DNA of 64,000 nucleotides from Sipunculus nudus (Eukaryota > Annelida > Sipuncula > Golfingiida > Sipunculidae), in the NCBI GenBank assembly GCA_026874595.1, contig CM049314.1:57770300-57834299 (forward strand), read 5' to 3'. This document shows, piece by piece, positions 34,185 to 46,814 of the stretch; the stretch's first letter is position 1, and each line of letters begins with the position of its first letter. The translations under genes and the position numbers were made by a program. The notes beneath the pieces were generated by a model, which worked only from the letters and a program-made list of their open reading frames with translations, made no database searches and was not told the DNA's origin.

Positions 34185-34675
34185 AAGAAAAATTGGATTG
34201 ATACTGACGCTTTTAATAAAAATGTGGCTTTTAATTTCATCCTTGTGCAGGCGGCTTTGGCCATAGAACCAAGATCGCCTTGTCAAGGATATGACAATTC
34301 TCCCGGCTTTTCTGGACAGATGTAAATAGATAGCGATTCGTACCGTAATTAGACACCCTCGAGTAATAAACATTTCACATTACACGGCCTGTGTAAATGT
34401 AATAATTCTTCAAAGACAGAACATTTAGACCTGACCGACACAAACATCAATGAAGATGAAGTACACTTTGAATGTTTGAAAGGCTTAAACTGGCTCCTTA
34501 TTGTACACAACGATATTTGCGAAATCAAGGAGAATGCACTTCCATGGATTAAAACGTTTAAGTGCGCTGAATGCGGAGCACAATTGTTTGGAGTCGGTAC
34601 ACTTTTCACATTTTTGTGACCTGCACATCCTGAGATAACTGATTTTGCGGGAAAACCCGGCATTCATCCGGTAAT
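34185..34675 (+). pseudogene. LRR-Ig receptor relic, unit 3
   Basis: Begins with the family 5' UTR wording (CCTTGATTGTTGAAAAG, then GGATTGATACTGACGC) and an ATG at 34222. The family protein can be followed in shifting frames: a signal-peptide region ending in AALAIEPRS, then LRR text such as EHLDLTDTNINEDE, FECLKGLNWLLIVH and EIKENA. Stops and frame changes begin at once, and the match ends near 34672 within the LRRs. No LRR cap, Ig or membrane part follows. Minus-strand open frames here are shadows. Confidence 0.8.
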
Positions 34676-35394
34676 TATGACATCAAGGGAACCTTATTAC
34701 CCACTTGAAGTTTACAAAGTTTTAGACACTCGAGAGTAAAAAAAATATAAATAAACGAAGACTCTCCCCATGTATTGTCATTGCTCAGTCATTCACCAAC
34801 CGATTCGGGAAAAAGCGCCCGTGTGGTCCACAGGTTTTTGGAAAGATTTCATGAAGGCCGCAAGGGTGTCATGGCTTTTCTGCGGGTTGCTTGGCGTTCT
34901 ATCCTTGATGTAGGGCGCTTTTAGCTAGGAGTAAAAATTTCTAGATACGTTGTTATAATTTTAGTACCTATATATCTATAGACAAGTTTATCGTTTATCC
35001 CACGGCGCGAACGAAAACGCGTTTAAATTTTAAATAACGTTAAACAGAGGCCTAACAGAGATAGTTTTCTTCCTACAATGGACCTCAAGCACAGAGACAT
35101 CCTTCTAATCTTATAGCCTTGACTTTCATTTATAACTAGATAAAGAACAAATGTTAATGGACCCACCTTGTGAAAGAAGTGGACAGAAAGGAAAGGGAAT
35201 TTATGTAAATCAACTAATAAAGATTTATACGATAATATACCGTAGAAAGCACCTAGCACGATACCTAATTATTTTACGATTTTTTTAAAAATTTTATACC
35301 GATGTATCTAAGTGGTTGGACTATAACTACAGTGCTTGGAAAGAATAGCCGTGTTTGGTAATTGAAAAGTAATTTTATCAGATTAAATGGTAAC

Positions 35395-35670
35395 AACCGG
35401 CTTCTGTGTCTCAGGGGTAGAACACAGGACCCAAAGCCGCGAGATCATGAGTTCGAATCTCAGCCGAGGCGGTGAGATTTTTCATGGTCACCACCCAGGG
35501 TGAGCGCTATGCAGGCTTAATGGAAAGGCCGTGCCGAACGGCAGTGTTCACTCTAACGGGGTTCCTCGTTGGTATGACCTAGCAATGGGGACGATTACGC
35601 ACCAAGGGCCCGCAGGTGTAGTGGTCACCGGCCTGGTTGACGCCAGGATATAAAATGAAACCAGAATTGA
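35395..35670 (+). mobile_element. tRNA-derived SINE-like element
   Basis: The head resembles a tRNA with internal polymerase III promoter boxes: an A-box-like TGTCTCAGGGGTAGA at about 35407-35421 and a B box GAGTTCGAATCTC at 35449-35461, spaced as in tRNA genes. It continues into a GC-richer non-tRNA body (CCACCCAGGGTGAGCGCTAT and onward) to about 35670. A (TTC)n-type run at about 36129-36160 may be the tail of this or a neighbouring element; the 3' limit is uncertain. The anticodon stem does not pair, so this is not a working tRNA gene. Confidence 0.65.
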
Positions 35671-36922
35671 ATTCTGCAGATGTTCATAAACATAGTTAAG
35701 TATAGAAGTAAGTAACAATAATCAGTAAACGATGTATTTCTCTAGCTTTCGGTATCGCTATAAGCACCTATGTAAAGCTCAGAGTAGGATAATAAATTGG
35801 CTTTTAATAATTTTGCCTAAACGTTGTAGTGGCTTAGAGGCTCTTTTAAGGTAAAAACGACAGTTATTAAAAGCACGCTCAAATAATGTTAATAATTTGT
35901 ATGTGTTCCATGTGTAATTTTTAGATATTGGGTAAATCAGGTCTATACAAATTGTTTAAATTATTTACATACGTAAATATATATCCACTGCTATTTTAAC
36001 GTTACGGGATAATTAATATTCGCATTCATCTATATGCATGTTTTTGACTATTGCACTATTACGTGTTTATGCTGCACAATTATCAGAGTAATTATCTGTA
36101 TGTGGACCAGTGTTTGTCTAAAATAAACCAATTCTTCTTCTTCAGCTTCTTCTTCTTATTATAAATATCAGTATTATTCCCTCCGTCAGGAGAATATGCG
36201 TTCATCCCTTCCCGTGTGTTTGTGTGTGAATTTCCACACAACCACTAAAGGAACCAGATAAAAATTGGCCATTGAAGACCCAATTAGATTTTGGTGTGGT
36301 TCCGGCCCATGGTCCGGATTTAGTGACATCATCAAGGAATATGCACATAAATAAAGTCACTTATGCAAGAACCTGGGAAAGGACCAAACATGTGTATTGA
36401 AACATGAAAAGTAGCATCCTAGAACAGGTTCCCATACATACCGGGGCATTCCATTCCTTACACTGAGATTTCTAGTTATTGATATTGTTATGTTTTTAAA
36501 CGTGTTATAAAACTCTAAGGGTCCCATAAATCACTGGTAAAATATTAAAATTTCTTTTAAATTTGTGTGCAACTGTCATAAATAAATGGTTTTTTTCTAA
36601 TGCTCTCTGAGAGATACCAAAGTAAGACCTCCGAATTTGTCATCAGTTTACTAGAGCGGAACATTAAGAGCCATCTTAGTGTGGAATAATGTCTCCATAT
36701 TCAGTTGGTTCTCAATTAGAATATTCACTTCCTGCGCATCATTTCTGGTCTTGGTTTTCAACTGTAACGACACAATTTTCCGAAGACGTTTAAGTTGCAT
36801 ATAGTGATAAATACTGTTTTGAAACTGTGAAATGGAATTCTAAATGAACAAGTATAAATAGTGTCTGAAACTTTTTCTGGAAGGAACTTAAACTATGTAC
36901 CGGCTGCAACAGACTGGTGAAA

Positions 36923-36963
36923 ACAATAATTATTCAGTGGTATCTTCCACTGAATAATTGTTC
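36923..36963. repeat. Short inverted repeat (hairpin)
   Basis: AATTATTCAGTGG, a six-base loop TATCTT, then CCACTGAATAATT; the match extends further with a three-base bulge to AACA/TGTT. It lies upstream of relic unit 4a, with a duplicate near 49062-49102. Possibly the centre of a small palindromic element. Confidence 0.7.
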
Positions 36964-37289
36964 CTGATGTGCTTGCGGCCTCTCTGATTATTCAATATCA
37001 TTACACTGTCTACATGAGATTGTAATAATAATATAAGGGAGGTATAATCAACACGGGAGTATGTGGTCGTCAAATAAATGACAAATAAACAACTGATAAT
37101 TATATGCTAATATATACTGTATGTCTGACGTAAAGTTATACAGTTTATTCGGGATTTAAAGACTTATTTACTTACAGCTTGTGTATTAGTATCACTGTGT
37201 GTGTACCAATAAATCACAATTACAGAAAAGATATGTTGTGCAGATGGCAAAAGAAAATGTTGTTTTATATAAACGCGAAATAAAGACTG

Positions 37290-37530
37290 ATGCCTAGGAT
37301 TGTGATAAAATCAGGTTTCTAAATGATATCTTCATTAACGTGGCTTTGACATTGAAACCGGGGTTGCCTGGTAACGAAAATGGCTCTTCTCTTGGCTGCT
37401 CTGAGCTTCACACCGAAATGATACGCCCGCGTTTACGGAACGTTTCATTTTAAAATATTCCTCTCATGGCCCGTGCAAACGGAGCTTTCCCTTAGCGACT
37501 GAACCTTTAGGCCTAAAAACATTAGTTACT
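37290..37530 (+). pseudogene. LRR-Ig receptor relic, unit 4a (N-terminal part only)
   Basis: Reads as the family signal peptide and N-terminus with breaks: IFINVALTLKPG, then GNENGSSLGCSE, then a relic of the GLCKWNFS region (CCCGTGCAAACGGAGC) and a degraded LRR start (GAACCTTTAGGCC). It ends near 37520. The 5' side carries a TATA-like TATATAAACGCG at about 37268 and the TTACTTAC/CACTGTGTG words seen upstream of other members. It lies about 0.8 kb before unit 4b, whose N-terminus is different, so the two may be parts of one disrupted gene or two separate genes. Confidence 0.65.
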
Positions 37531-38345
37531 CAAATTATTAAAATATATATAAATAAACACAGAAAGGAGCAGAAGACTTACAATACAGCAAACTGAATAA
37601 GAGAAATAACTTGATTCCTCTGTCTGCTATGACGCATGATTGTATTTTGGAGTACAGGCATAGATCAAAAACTTAAAGTATCGTACCATTTATGTTTTGT
37701 TTACACAGTATATGATACATGATGCATAAATATTTTTGACCCAGAGCATGACCTATAGTGCTTTTTGTTTCTGTATCCGGCTTGTGTTTCTGATTAAAAA
37801 TTTTAATTTCAACATATTCGGTCAACTTTTGAGAATATTTTTCCTAAAACATTTAATAAAGAAATACCTCTTTAATATTTCGGGAGATTTTTTGGATCTG
37901 TTTTGTGAAGGTCATTTTAAGGCTTTGTCAAATCATTTGGAAATGCACCTGAATATAATATACTGTTTAATAATGTTTCTAATTGAGGTTGCAAGTAAAA
38001 TAAACGGTTTTTAATTATCTCTTAAGACAAGCCATCTGGACCATGGGATTTTCCTTTGATCAAAGCATTTGTTACTTCTATTATAAAAAAAAGGGAAAAA
38101 TAATATAAACGGTGTGACTCAGGCCAGAGGTATTGTTATAAAACATGTGTCCTGTTTACTTACCAGCTCGCCATAAGTACCATTGTGTCCGTCTGACCAA
38201 TCATGTGAACAAGAGTAGTAAATGATGCCATGCAGATTGAAGTACCACTGATATAAACAAACACATTTGTCCTAAAGGAGCACTGTGAAGCTATATCAAC
38301 TTCAATGCCAAAACGAGGTATCTCAATGTAAAGGAAGTACTTTTT

Positions 38346-39833
38346 ATGACCATTGGTGCATTTATAGCTGGGGCTTTTACGGAAGAACCTAGTTCTGGAT
38401 TTCTCGGAAATGGCTTCTCTTTTAACTGTTTTCGGCTTGGATTAAGCAATCGTCTGTTCAGTAAGTTAAAAGCCTCTGTTTCTGACGATTTTTCCATGCG
38501 TAATCTTACAGTGCTGAATGTTTCAAATACAAATGTGTCCGTTCAGCAACTGTGTATATTGAACTGTGCTTCAGATATTGAACCTTTGGACATGACTAAT
38601 CATAATATTGGTAAAGACACAACTTTTGAATATTTCAAGAAATTAAAGTGGCTATTAATTAGCAACAACAGGATCTGCCAACTCAAGGGAAATTCACTTC
38701 GTGGATTAAAACATCTGCAAGGTCTGTATGTAGCGAACAACTGCCTGGAGACAATAAACTGTTCACATTTCCGTGATCTGCACACCCTGAGATATCTGAT
38801 ATTGCGCAAAAACTGGATCACTGAGTGTATTACCTTATGTAGTACCGGCTGGATGGACCAGCTTCTATATTTAGACTTGAGTTATAACCACCTTGTCCTT
38901 CCTTTGAATTAAGAGTGGTTTCCGAGACATATTTATCTTTTTCATAATCCTCTTTTCTGTGGCTGTAGAGTCCGATCTTTTGTGAAAGCATTAGGTAGGC
39001 ATGTATCAGCGGCCTGCCAAAGTCCACAAGTCATGACTAATATCAAATCAGGTTTGTATTCTTATGAGTATGAAAATACATTAAGAGCCCAAATACCAGA
39101 AAAGTGTGATCCACCAGAATAAAAAGTTAGATAAGTGACAAAACTGGTATAACTCTCTCCTTGAGTGCACAATGCCATACGATTATTAAGGAATGATTAA
39201 CAATGGGAAAAGTGTGGCATGTTTCGCTATCGGTGGACCGGGGATTGAGATAAACATGACGACACCGGACAAGGAATCGATTATTCGCCATCCACGTTTT
39301 CCAGATGAGATGTTTTCAATTATCAAAATACTAGGGCATTATTAGGGTGAGTACATCTGTTCTGTGCGGAACCAGGTCAGCAGAGAAAGGGTTACCCGTA
39401 GGTCAACATTGGGAATCAAATATTCGAGCTCGTTTATCTCAAAGTTTAAAGAAGAAGTTAGTGGAGGGATGTTGAACGGCACCAAGAGTCTGCAGGAGAT
39501 GCATGATACTTCTCGGTATCTTGTGTTTTAGAATCCTTGTGAATATTTTTTCTTGGAGAATACTGTTATAAGATCATGCCGCAGAAAAGATACAACAATG
39601 TGAATTTACTACGTCTGACCAATGTTTCACACATGAACACCCTACGAAGCAACCACATCCAACAGCACCGGACACGAGAGCCTAATGAGGATAGTCAATA
39701 TCAAGAGGTCGCAGGCGTCCTCGATCCACGTGATCAGTTCATTGAATACAATGTCGTTTACGAACCAGACAGCCCTCCGTGTTCAGCTGCTTCGTTACCT
39801 AAAAATGTTGACAGAGGCCACGCGCACTATTAG
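38346..39833 (+). pseudogene. LRR-Ig receptor relic, long-tailed, unit 4b
   Basis: Open from ATG 38346 for 188 residues: an unusual N-terminus (MTIGAFIAGAF) not seen in the intact genes, then good LRRs (KKLKWLLISNNRI; LHTLRYLILRKNWI; QLLYLDLSYNHL). TAA at 38910 cuts it just before the LRR cap. The same frame then continues through the cap cysteines (FCGCRVRSF ... AACQSP) to two more stops near 39119 and 39131. The Ig region is readable only across frame changes, with a TAG in place of the residue before GEY. The cytoplasmic tail is open again at 39576-39833 and aligns with that of the gene at 61676. It contains SQYQEV and IEYNVV, both fitting the ITIM consensus. AATAAA lies at 39895. Confidence 0.85.
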
Positions 39834-39900
39834 TATGCACAATGCTAGGCCACATGGAGTATTAATATGTGGAAAGTAGACGTGCGGAGAGGGTAATAAA

Positions 39901-42900
39901 GTACAGTTACATTGATTACATTACTGAAAAAAGGTACGTTAATACAGTTTAAATCAATAATTAAAAAAAAAAATAACTGCAGATTCCTAACCTTCCCATG
40001 TATTAAATTTAGAAAGAAATGCTTGCACGTGAAGATGGTCCTTCATGGTTGTAGAAATGAATTGCTTTTTCATATAATCATTAACAGTGGTTCAAGGGGA
40101 ACCTTTTTCGCTTCAACATACCTGTTAAATATAATTCATGGATTTGATGCTTGTATGTGTATTCAGGTATGTTTTGGAATTTGATATGATGAAAAAAAAA
40201 ACGATTTAGGAGTAGTGAGTAAAACAACCGACTCTTTATATCTAATGAAAGTAGATAGTAGTCATTTTTTAACAAGTTTTCTGGCCGACATTGTATGGGC
40301 GCAATTTTATGATCATCTAATGAGAAAACATGACCTTGAAGTGAAATGGTAGATGTGTAGATCAAAAGGCATGTAATTTCAACTGTGACATGTCAATTTA
40401 TTATTTATTAACAAAGAATGCTCCTTAACCGCTGTTGCACAACATTGAAAAGGGTTTATGTTGGAGAAGGGATTTACCTCATATTATTAAATTAATGGTA
40501 TTTATTAAAACGATCGTGTGACGATAGTATCAAGATCTGTTTTTAATTGGCGACACATTGATTTCACAGGCGAAATAACATCACTTATACACGTTTCAAC
40601 AGAAATTACATGAATAATAAATATATATTCATTATATACAACCATCTAACATGTCCCAGGAAAGCAAGTGGACTAGACGTTTCAACGTCAATTAGTGATC
40701 TATTTGAGTCACCGGCCTAGCTTGTGATAGAAGACTCTAGGCTTCAAGGTTAAGGATTCAAGACACCTTTACATTATAAACTCTAAGCACCAGAGGCGTT
40801 TATTATGTTACATGCGGAAACTAATATAACCCTGTTTTAGCCTTTTAGTATTTCAGTCGTTATATAATAAATCACATATTGATCCTGGTATTTGACAACA
40901 GGTGATTTATAATGTCTACATATATTGATTATTCCTTGGGCATGGTTTTTAAGTGACAATCATGAACACTTGCTTATATGTTAAACGACGAATATTGTAA
41001 ATTGTTGGAAAACAACAGCACATTTGAGGTTATAGCTTCCTGAGGTTATAGCTACTTACTTAATAAGAAACTAACTTAATATGATAATATGCAACTGACA
41101 GGTCAGAAACATAATCACTCGGTCATGGTGTCTGATGGAGAAAGTAGACTCTGATACATTTGTCACATTAACGTAACAACAATGGTTTTGACAAACACTT
41201 GAAGTTTGGTCTCAAAGGTATAAGTCGACCTGTGGAAGATAAAAACGGATTACCGAGTATATTGTTTATACTATACACGCTTGATTGATGGTCTTATTGC
41301 ATTTGAATTTTAAATAAATTAAAGGATTATTAGAAACTGTGGAAGTGGTTTTGTTAGCGGGGTTTTAATTTTCGGGCCTTTAGCGGGAGCTAGATTTGCG
41401 TTAAATTAGGACACGCGTTATTTTGATACGATCGTTCTGAGGATTGCAGCAGCGTTCTCGCCTGACCCACAGTCATGTGGCTCTGGTAATTCCTCCGTGC
41501 GGGGTCGCTTCAACCAAGATGTTACGGTTGTCATGTTGTCAATAGTGTCCACAGCTGAGATCATCTCCCATTAAGAGTGATTTGTAAAAACAAATGTGAA
41601 ACAAGTAGGCTTTTAAGACCTTTAAAACCCCCTTCCCATTGTTGTCAGCTCTGTGTGTTGTTCACACATAGCTGGTTGCTTCTGGTTAGTTATCACAGTT
41701 GTTGGTGTTGAGCAATTCTACAAATAACCCAGATGTCAAACAACGTGGCTAAGTGCAGTACCATTGCATCATCAAACGTGAGTAGTCTAGGTTAATTACG
41801 TGTTAGTTAAACCTTGATGTCACGATTTTCGATCAGTAGCCCGTGGAATGTACGCGGTCACCCGGAGGTTGTTAGATTGCGCAACAAACGGGTCTTTTAT
41901 GAATATTTCAATTTAAATAATTAGATACAAAATGAATTATCTTACATACCGATGTGTGCGAAAATTTGAACTGCGCTGATGCTGTAAATGAAAAAAAAGC
42001 CTAAAGGAAATTAAGAACGTTAAATATCCACCTACTTTGCTAACACACATTTTCAAAGCAGTGAGCTACGTCCAACCCTTCATTGCAAACACAAACCTTC
42101 AGCCTCGTAAACAGTTATTTCATGTGATTTAATGAACATAAACACTAATGATATTATTGGGAACAACCCTTAACGCTGTCCTTTTTTTATAAAGTTATTA
42201 GATTCCAAATACACATCCCGAACTCGTACTCTCTCTTGTTACAGGCGCAGATTTATTTTGTTGGAAATGAAATCTTGCGAATATCTGTTCATACGGATTC
42301 GGATATGAAATCGGGTATAGTTTGGACTGTTTATTCGGATTAAGTTCCGGAGACCCGTTCAAGAGATGTATATCTTCTCGGTTTTGTACTGGTCCAGATT
42401 AAGTTGAGGCATAAATTCGGTCTGTGTATCCTGATTCAGATCTAGTTGTTGGATCATACAGGTATATATGACGGGGTGTGACCATGATTTCATATTATGC
42501 ATGACCGCAGGAGTTGCTTACAAATTCACATAATCCTTTCAGGCAATGTCATCATCTCTTTAACGTTTTCTTCTTATCAGGCAGGTTTCATTGACCCTTA
42601 AACGTCGACCTCTGATCCTTTTGTTATAACTATATGAATGTCAAAGAGATAATTACGAATAATGATCATTTGATCTTGATTTTTTTATACTAATTATTTG
42701 TGTTAGTTTCACCATTTTTAGTGGAGACAAAGGATGAGAAAAACACATCTATAAAAACTGCCGTTATATTCACAAAATGACTTGTTTAAACATGGCTGGA
42801 TCATACTGTTTATAACCAGCAAATATTAAAAAAAAAACATATGCGCCATATGCAAGTGCATGCATTCCAATTCGTGTGTTTGTGTGTTTGTTCACAAAAT

Positions 42901-42946
42901 AACCGACGCAGTTATGAATGGAATCACATGAAATTGTCAGGGTTTA
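39901..42946. other. Non-coding spacer, 3' flank of unit 4b
   Basis: 39901-40330 aligns with 63200-63620, the 3' flank of the intact gene at 61676, except for a segment of about 40 bases at 39974-40014 that is inverted relative to it. The remaining 2.6 kb holds no gene that I can support. The same content recurs at 52039-55083. Confidence 0.6.
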
Positions 42947-45900
42947 CCCCCATATCCATTGTAACGCCTCTAAAGGAATTTTCTCTCTCAAAAGGAATGA
43001 AAAGGTTTGTAATTCAATGACCACATGACTTCGCTTCCAATGGGAGGGCTCTTCAGTTTGGTCAACACTGGGCACTGAGACCAGTGATGTGAACACCGTT
43101 TGACAATATTTTATGGGTTACAGGTATGTTGATTTTTATACATTCGAAAATATCTTTCCATGATAACCATGGTTTTAAAAGTTAGGCCAAGTTATGTGTT
43201 TTATGAATTTTTTTTTCAAAAATAAGCCCCACAACTTAATTATCATTAGAGTTGGGTGTGTGTGTGTGTGGGGGGGGGGTTCATATATATTTGTTAAGAT
43301 CCGTGGTATGTAGGGACGGTGAAGCATAAAAAACACCAGTCCATCCTTAAATTGATAACAAACTATAATCTGTAGTCAGGGCGTACAGACCTCCACCAGA
43401 ATCCCACATGAATTGTTTAATAGGGAGCACTTTTCCGTTGGGTGGACACAAAGAGCTGAGTCCTTTTACACGATCGCCGTTTTATAGGGGTTACAGGTTT
43501 GTTGATTAAATAAATTTCAGAAGTATTTTACATAATAACCATGGTTTTTGTAGTTCGGCAGATTTATGTGTTGTTTGAAAATATTTTTTAAAAGGAAGCC
43601 CAGGGGGGTGGGGATTGCACACACTTCAGAGGGTCCTCAATCTCTAGGGGACTTTGAAACCCCCGCCAGAATCTACTAATCAGTCGTTAGTTCATACGTG
43701 CACGTTTCATGTAAAACATTGTCATGGTTCAGGAACACGGGTTCACCTGGCGAGTGGCATAACAACTGCATACGAATGGGCTGCTTCTACTTAGGGACAA
43801 AGGAATAGCCCCTTATAGTTATTCCTTTATGGATTTGTGATTATAGCTCTTAAGAAAATATATATTATGGTGATCCCGATTACCTCTTTAAATGTTATCG
43901 ATTACGGATGCAGTACCCCTCTACAAATTTCCAGCTAAATCTGTATATTACATTTTGCGTTAATTTGCTGAAAGACAATGCAACGAACCAAGGCTGAAGT
44001 GGTTTCTTTGCTAAACGCTTTCATCAAAATATATATCAACCTGCTTTCTTTTTTTATCTCGGACAGTTGTCAATTTTGCATCAGACCTGCTTATTCCATG
44101 ACAATTTACAGTACTTAAACCAAAAATTTGTTGGAACATATTTTTCTGGGTCTATCTTTTTCACATTGGCAGCTATACGTTTCGCGTACAAGATAATTTA
44201 ACGACATATGCATGTGTATAAAAATAACGCATGTGTCTGTTAACATGCCTTAGACTATACCCTAAACTGATTACACTGAATAAACATCGTGTTTTACGAT
44301 GTCGCCTGAGCTTCAACTAATACAAAGCATTTTTAATTTAATTTCACGGTAGAGTGCTTCTTTATACAATCGTTATATCTATGATATTTCCCAAGCAAAA
44401 AAGCTGTCCGACCTATGTTGTTTATCAGGAAAACAATGTTTGTGTGATTTCTGGAATAGAATATATTTTCTTTCTATGTTGATATTTTTTGGGAGCGTAT
44501 TCCTGGAGAAATCAGCGGAAGTAATCTTTATATCATATAGGTGAAACACATGACAGAAGTTCCTGCAAACCCTTAGGATTAAAATATGCGTCGTTTAGTT
44601 CCTATCAGCTCATTACAAAAATATACATCAGATAGAGCCGTGGATTTTCCACGGGAGCAGCTAGTAACTGTTTATTACATTGAATTAAATTATGTTACTT
44701 GCGTCACAGAACATGATTCGTCTAATATGTAATTATTTCGGAGATCCATATTGTGTATTTAAAGTCAGACCAATGACGTAAGTGGCCTTTTTACTGCTGA
44801 ATCATAAAATGTAGACACAGACATAGAACTAAATGAAGCCAGTCATTGACGATGTTACTGTTTTACTTGAATATACATAGCAGTGGCCTACATTAAGCAT
44901 TAACAAAGGCACATATTGACGCAAAACACTTTTGTGAAAACACTTTAAGGTAGCAGAAGTGGAATTCCAGATAAACCTGACTTCGTTTAAGGTTTCCCTT
45001 TACATTGAACAATCTGCTGCTTTGGGACCATTGATGTATACATTTTCTGAAAGCTAAAGAGATTCCCTACATTCTGGTAAATAGAATTGGGAGAAACATA
45101 TTGGAATTCATAACCGTTTTCATTTAATTCTAGATAATAAAAAAACACAGTTTAGTCAAGCACGTCTAATGCAGATACAGAATATATTTTTGAATGAATC
45201 GAAAATTAAGATAAAAATCCCAAAACATTTTGTTTGTAAGTATAGTTACAAATCATGATTTTATCGCGTATTTAATCATTTCACTTTTTTACGTTTTCGT
45301 AAATAAAATCCTTTTAATTAAGTTTAGTCGTCAAAAAAGCTTTTAGTTGATATGTTAACAACTATATATGGCAAAATTGTACGTTACGGACAATTATTGT
45401 TGAGAAAAACGCACTAAAGATAAGGTGGTCAGGTAGAAAGATGTGCTGTGAAAATGGGCAAAAACTAATTTCGAAGAGATCATTCGATCTGCATAATTTT
45501 CTATGCACAAATACATTCTGACAAACAGACTGTTAAAAATAATTTCACTTAATGCCAGACCATTGAAATCGTTTCGTGGTTGACATAAAGGTAGGTACAT
45601 TACTGACTCTGTTGTATGTTTTTAACACTCTGCGACGTACATTTTTGTTATATTACCTTTTTGGCAACTTTCTGTAGAAACTCTGTTTGCAAAACCCTGT
45701 CAAGGAGTCCACTTTACTGCGTGACTCACTGCAAGAAGGCGTGAATTACTTTGAGTGGTCTATTTTGCAGTGCGTGATTAGGGTGCCCTTGATTGATACC
45801 AGTTTACGGGTACTCCCAACAGGGATGCAACGGTTGATGTGGGTTCAGACTTAATCGGACTCTCCGGTTACACAATTTTGGAAAGTAAAGGCTGCTGGTA

Positions 45901-46323
45901 TCCGCCCGTAATTGTTGCATTTTATTTTGTATGTAAAAGACTTTATCAAATATATGTTTAATTACACATGTATATATCAAGGGAGATATGATAAAGGTAA
46001 CTAGCGGTTAATTTAATCATATCAAAAGAAAATCCATGGATTATCTTTCCATACTCTACTTATGTAAAAAGTGGCCCTCTAGAGCATTACGTAAAATCTG
46101 AAATATTGGGCTTTTTCTCGATCTGTTCTGAATACTTTAAACACAGTGGATACAAGCACCAAAATAAAACCTCAAGCATTTCTTAAGAAAACTTAACTTT
46201 TGTTAAATGATAAATACTCTCTTATAATTTCCAATTGAATGTATAATGAATATGTATGAATCGTTTACTGACCATTTTTGTTTTCATAATGAATAATTTT
46301 GAAGGAAAGCCTTGATTGTTGAA

Positions 46324-46814
46324 AAGAAAAATTGGATTGATACTGACGCTTTTAATAAAAATGTGGCTTTTAATTTCATCCTTGTGCAGGCGGCTTTGGC
46401 CATAGAACCAAGATCGCCTTGTCAAGGATATGACAATTCTCCCGGCTTTTCTGGACAGATGTAAATAGATAGCGATTCGTACCGTAATTAGACACCCTCG
46501 AGTAATAAACATTTCACATTACACGGCCTGTGTAAATGTAATAATTCTTCAAAGACAGAACATTTAGACCTGACCGACACAAACATCAATGAAGATGAAG
46601 TACACTTTGAATGTTTGAAAGGCTTAAACTGGCTCCTTATTGTACACAACGATATTTGCGAAATCAAGGAGAATGCACTTCCATGGATTAAAACGTTTAA
46701 GTGCGCTGAATGCGGAGCACAATTGTTTGGAGTCGGTACACTTTTCACATTTTTGTGACCTGCACATCCTGAGATAACTGATTTTGCGGGAAAACCCGGC
46801 ATTCATCCGGTAAT
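46324..46814 (+). pseudogene. LRR-Ig receptor relic, unit 3 (duplicate)
   Basis: Near-identical copy of the relic at 34185-34675 within the second 12.14-kb unit, with the same frame changes and the same truncation point. One visible difference lies just after the end (TAATTTTGAC against TAATTATGAC). Confidence 0.8.

Larger units (their letters stand above)
30805..42946 (+). repeat. 12.14-kb tandem segmental duplication, copy 1
   Basis: Starts at CCCCCATATCCATTG and matches 42947-55083 throughout at offset 12143 falling to 12138, with only scattered substitutions and one- to four-base indels in what I compared. Examples are GTGTGGTCC against GTATGGTCC and AGAAAGCACC against AGAAAGCCCC. It carries relic units 3, 4a and 4b of the LRR-Ig family and a SINE. 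Confidence 0.95.

Noticed and set aside
34083-34663. Minus-strand open frames of 96 and 104 residues over relic unit 3
   Set aside because: Antisense shadows of the plus-strand LRR-Ig relic.
35395-35470. Possible functional tRNA gene
   Set aside because: A-box-like and B-box sequences are present, but the anticodon stem does not pair and the acceptor ends do not match; a SINE head explains it better.
37736-38014. 92-residue plus-strand open frame in both 12-kb copies
   Set aside because: Hydrophobic, AT-driven composition, no family match, and both copies are identical only because the block is duplicated.
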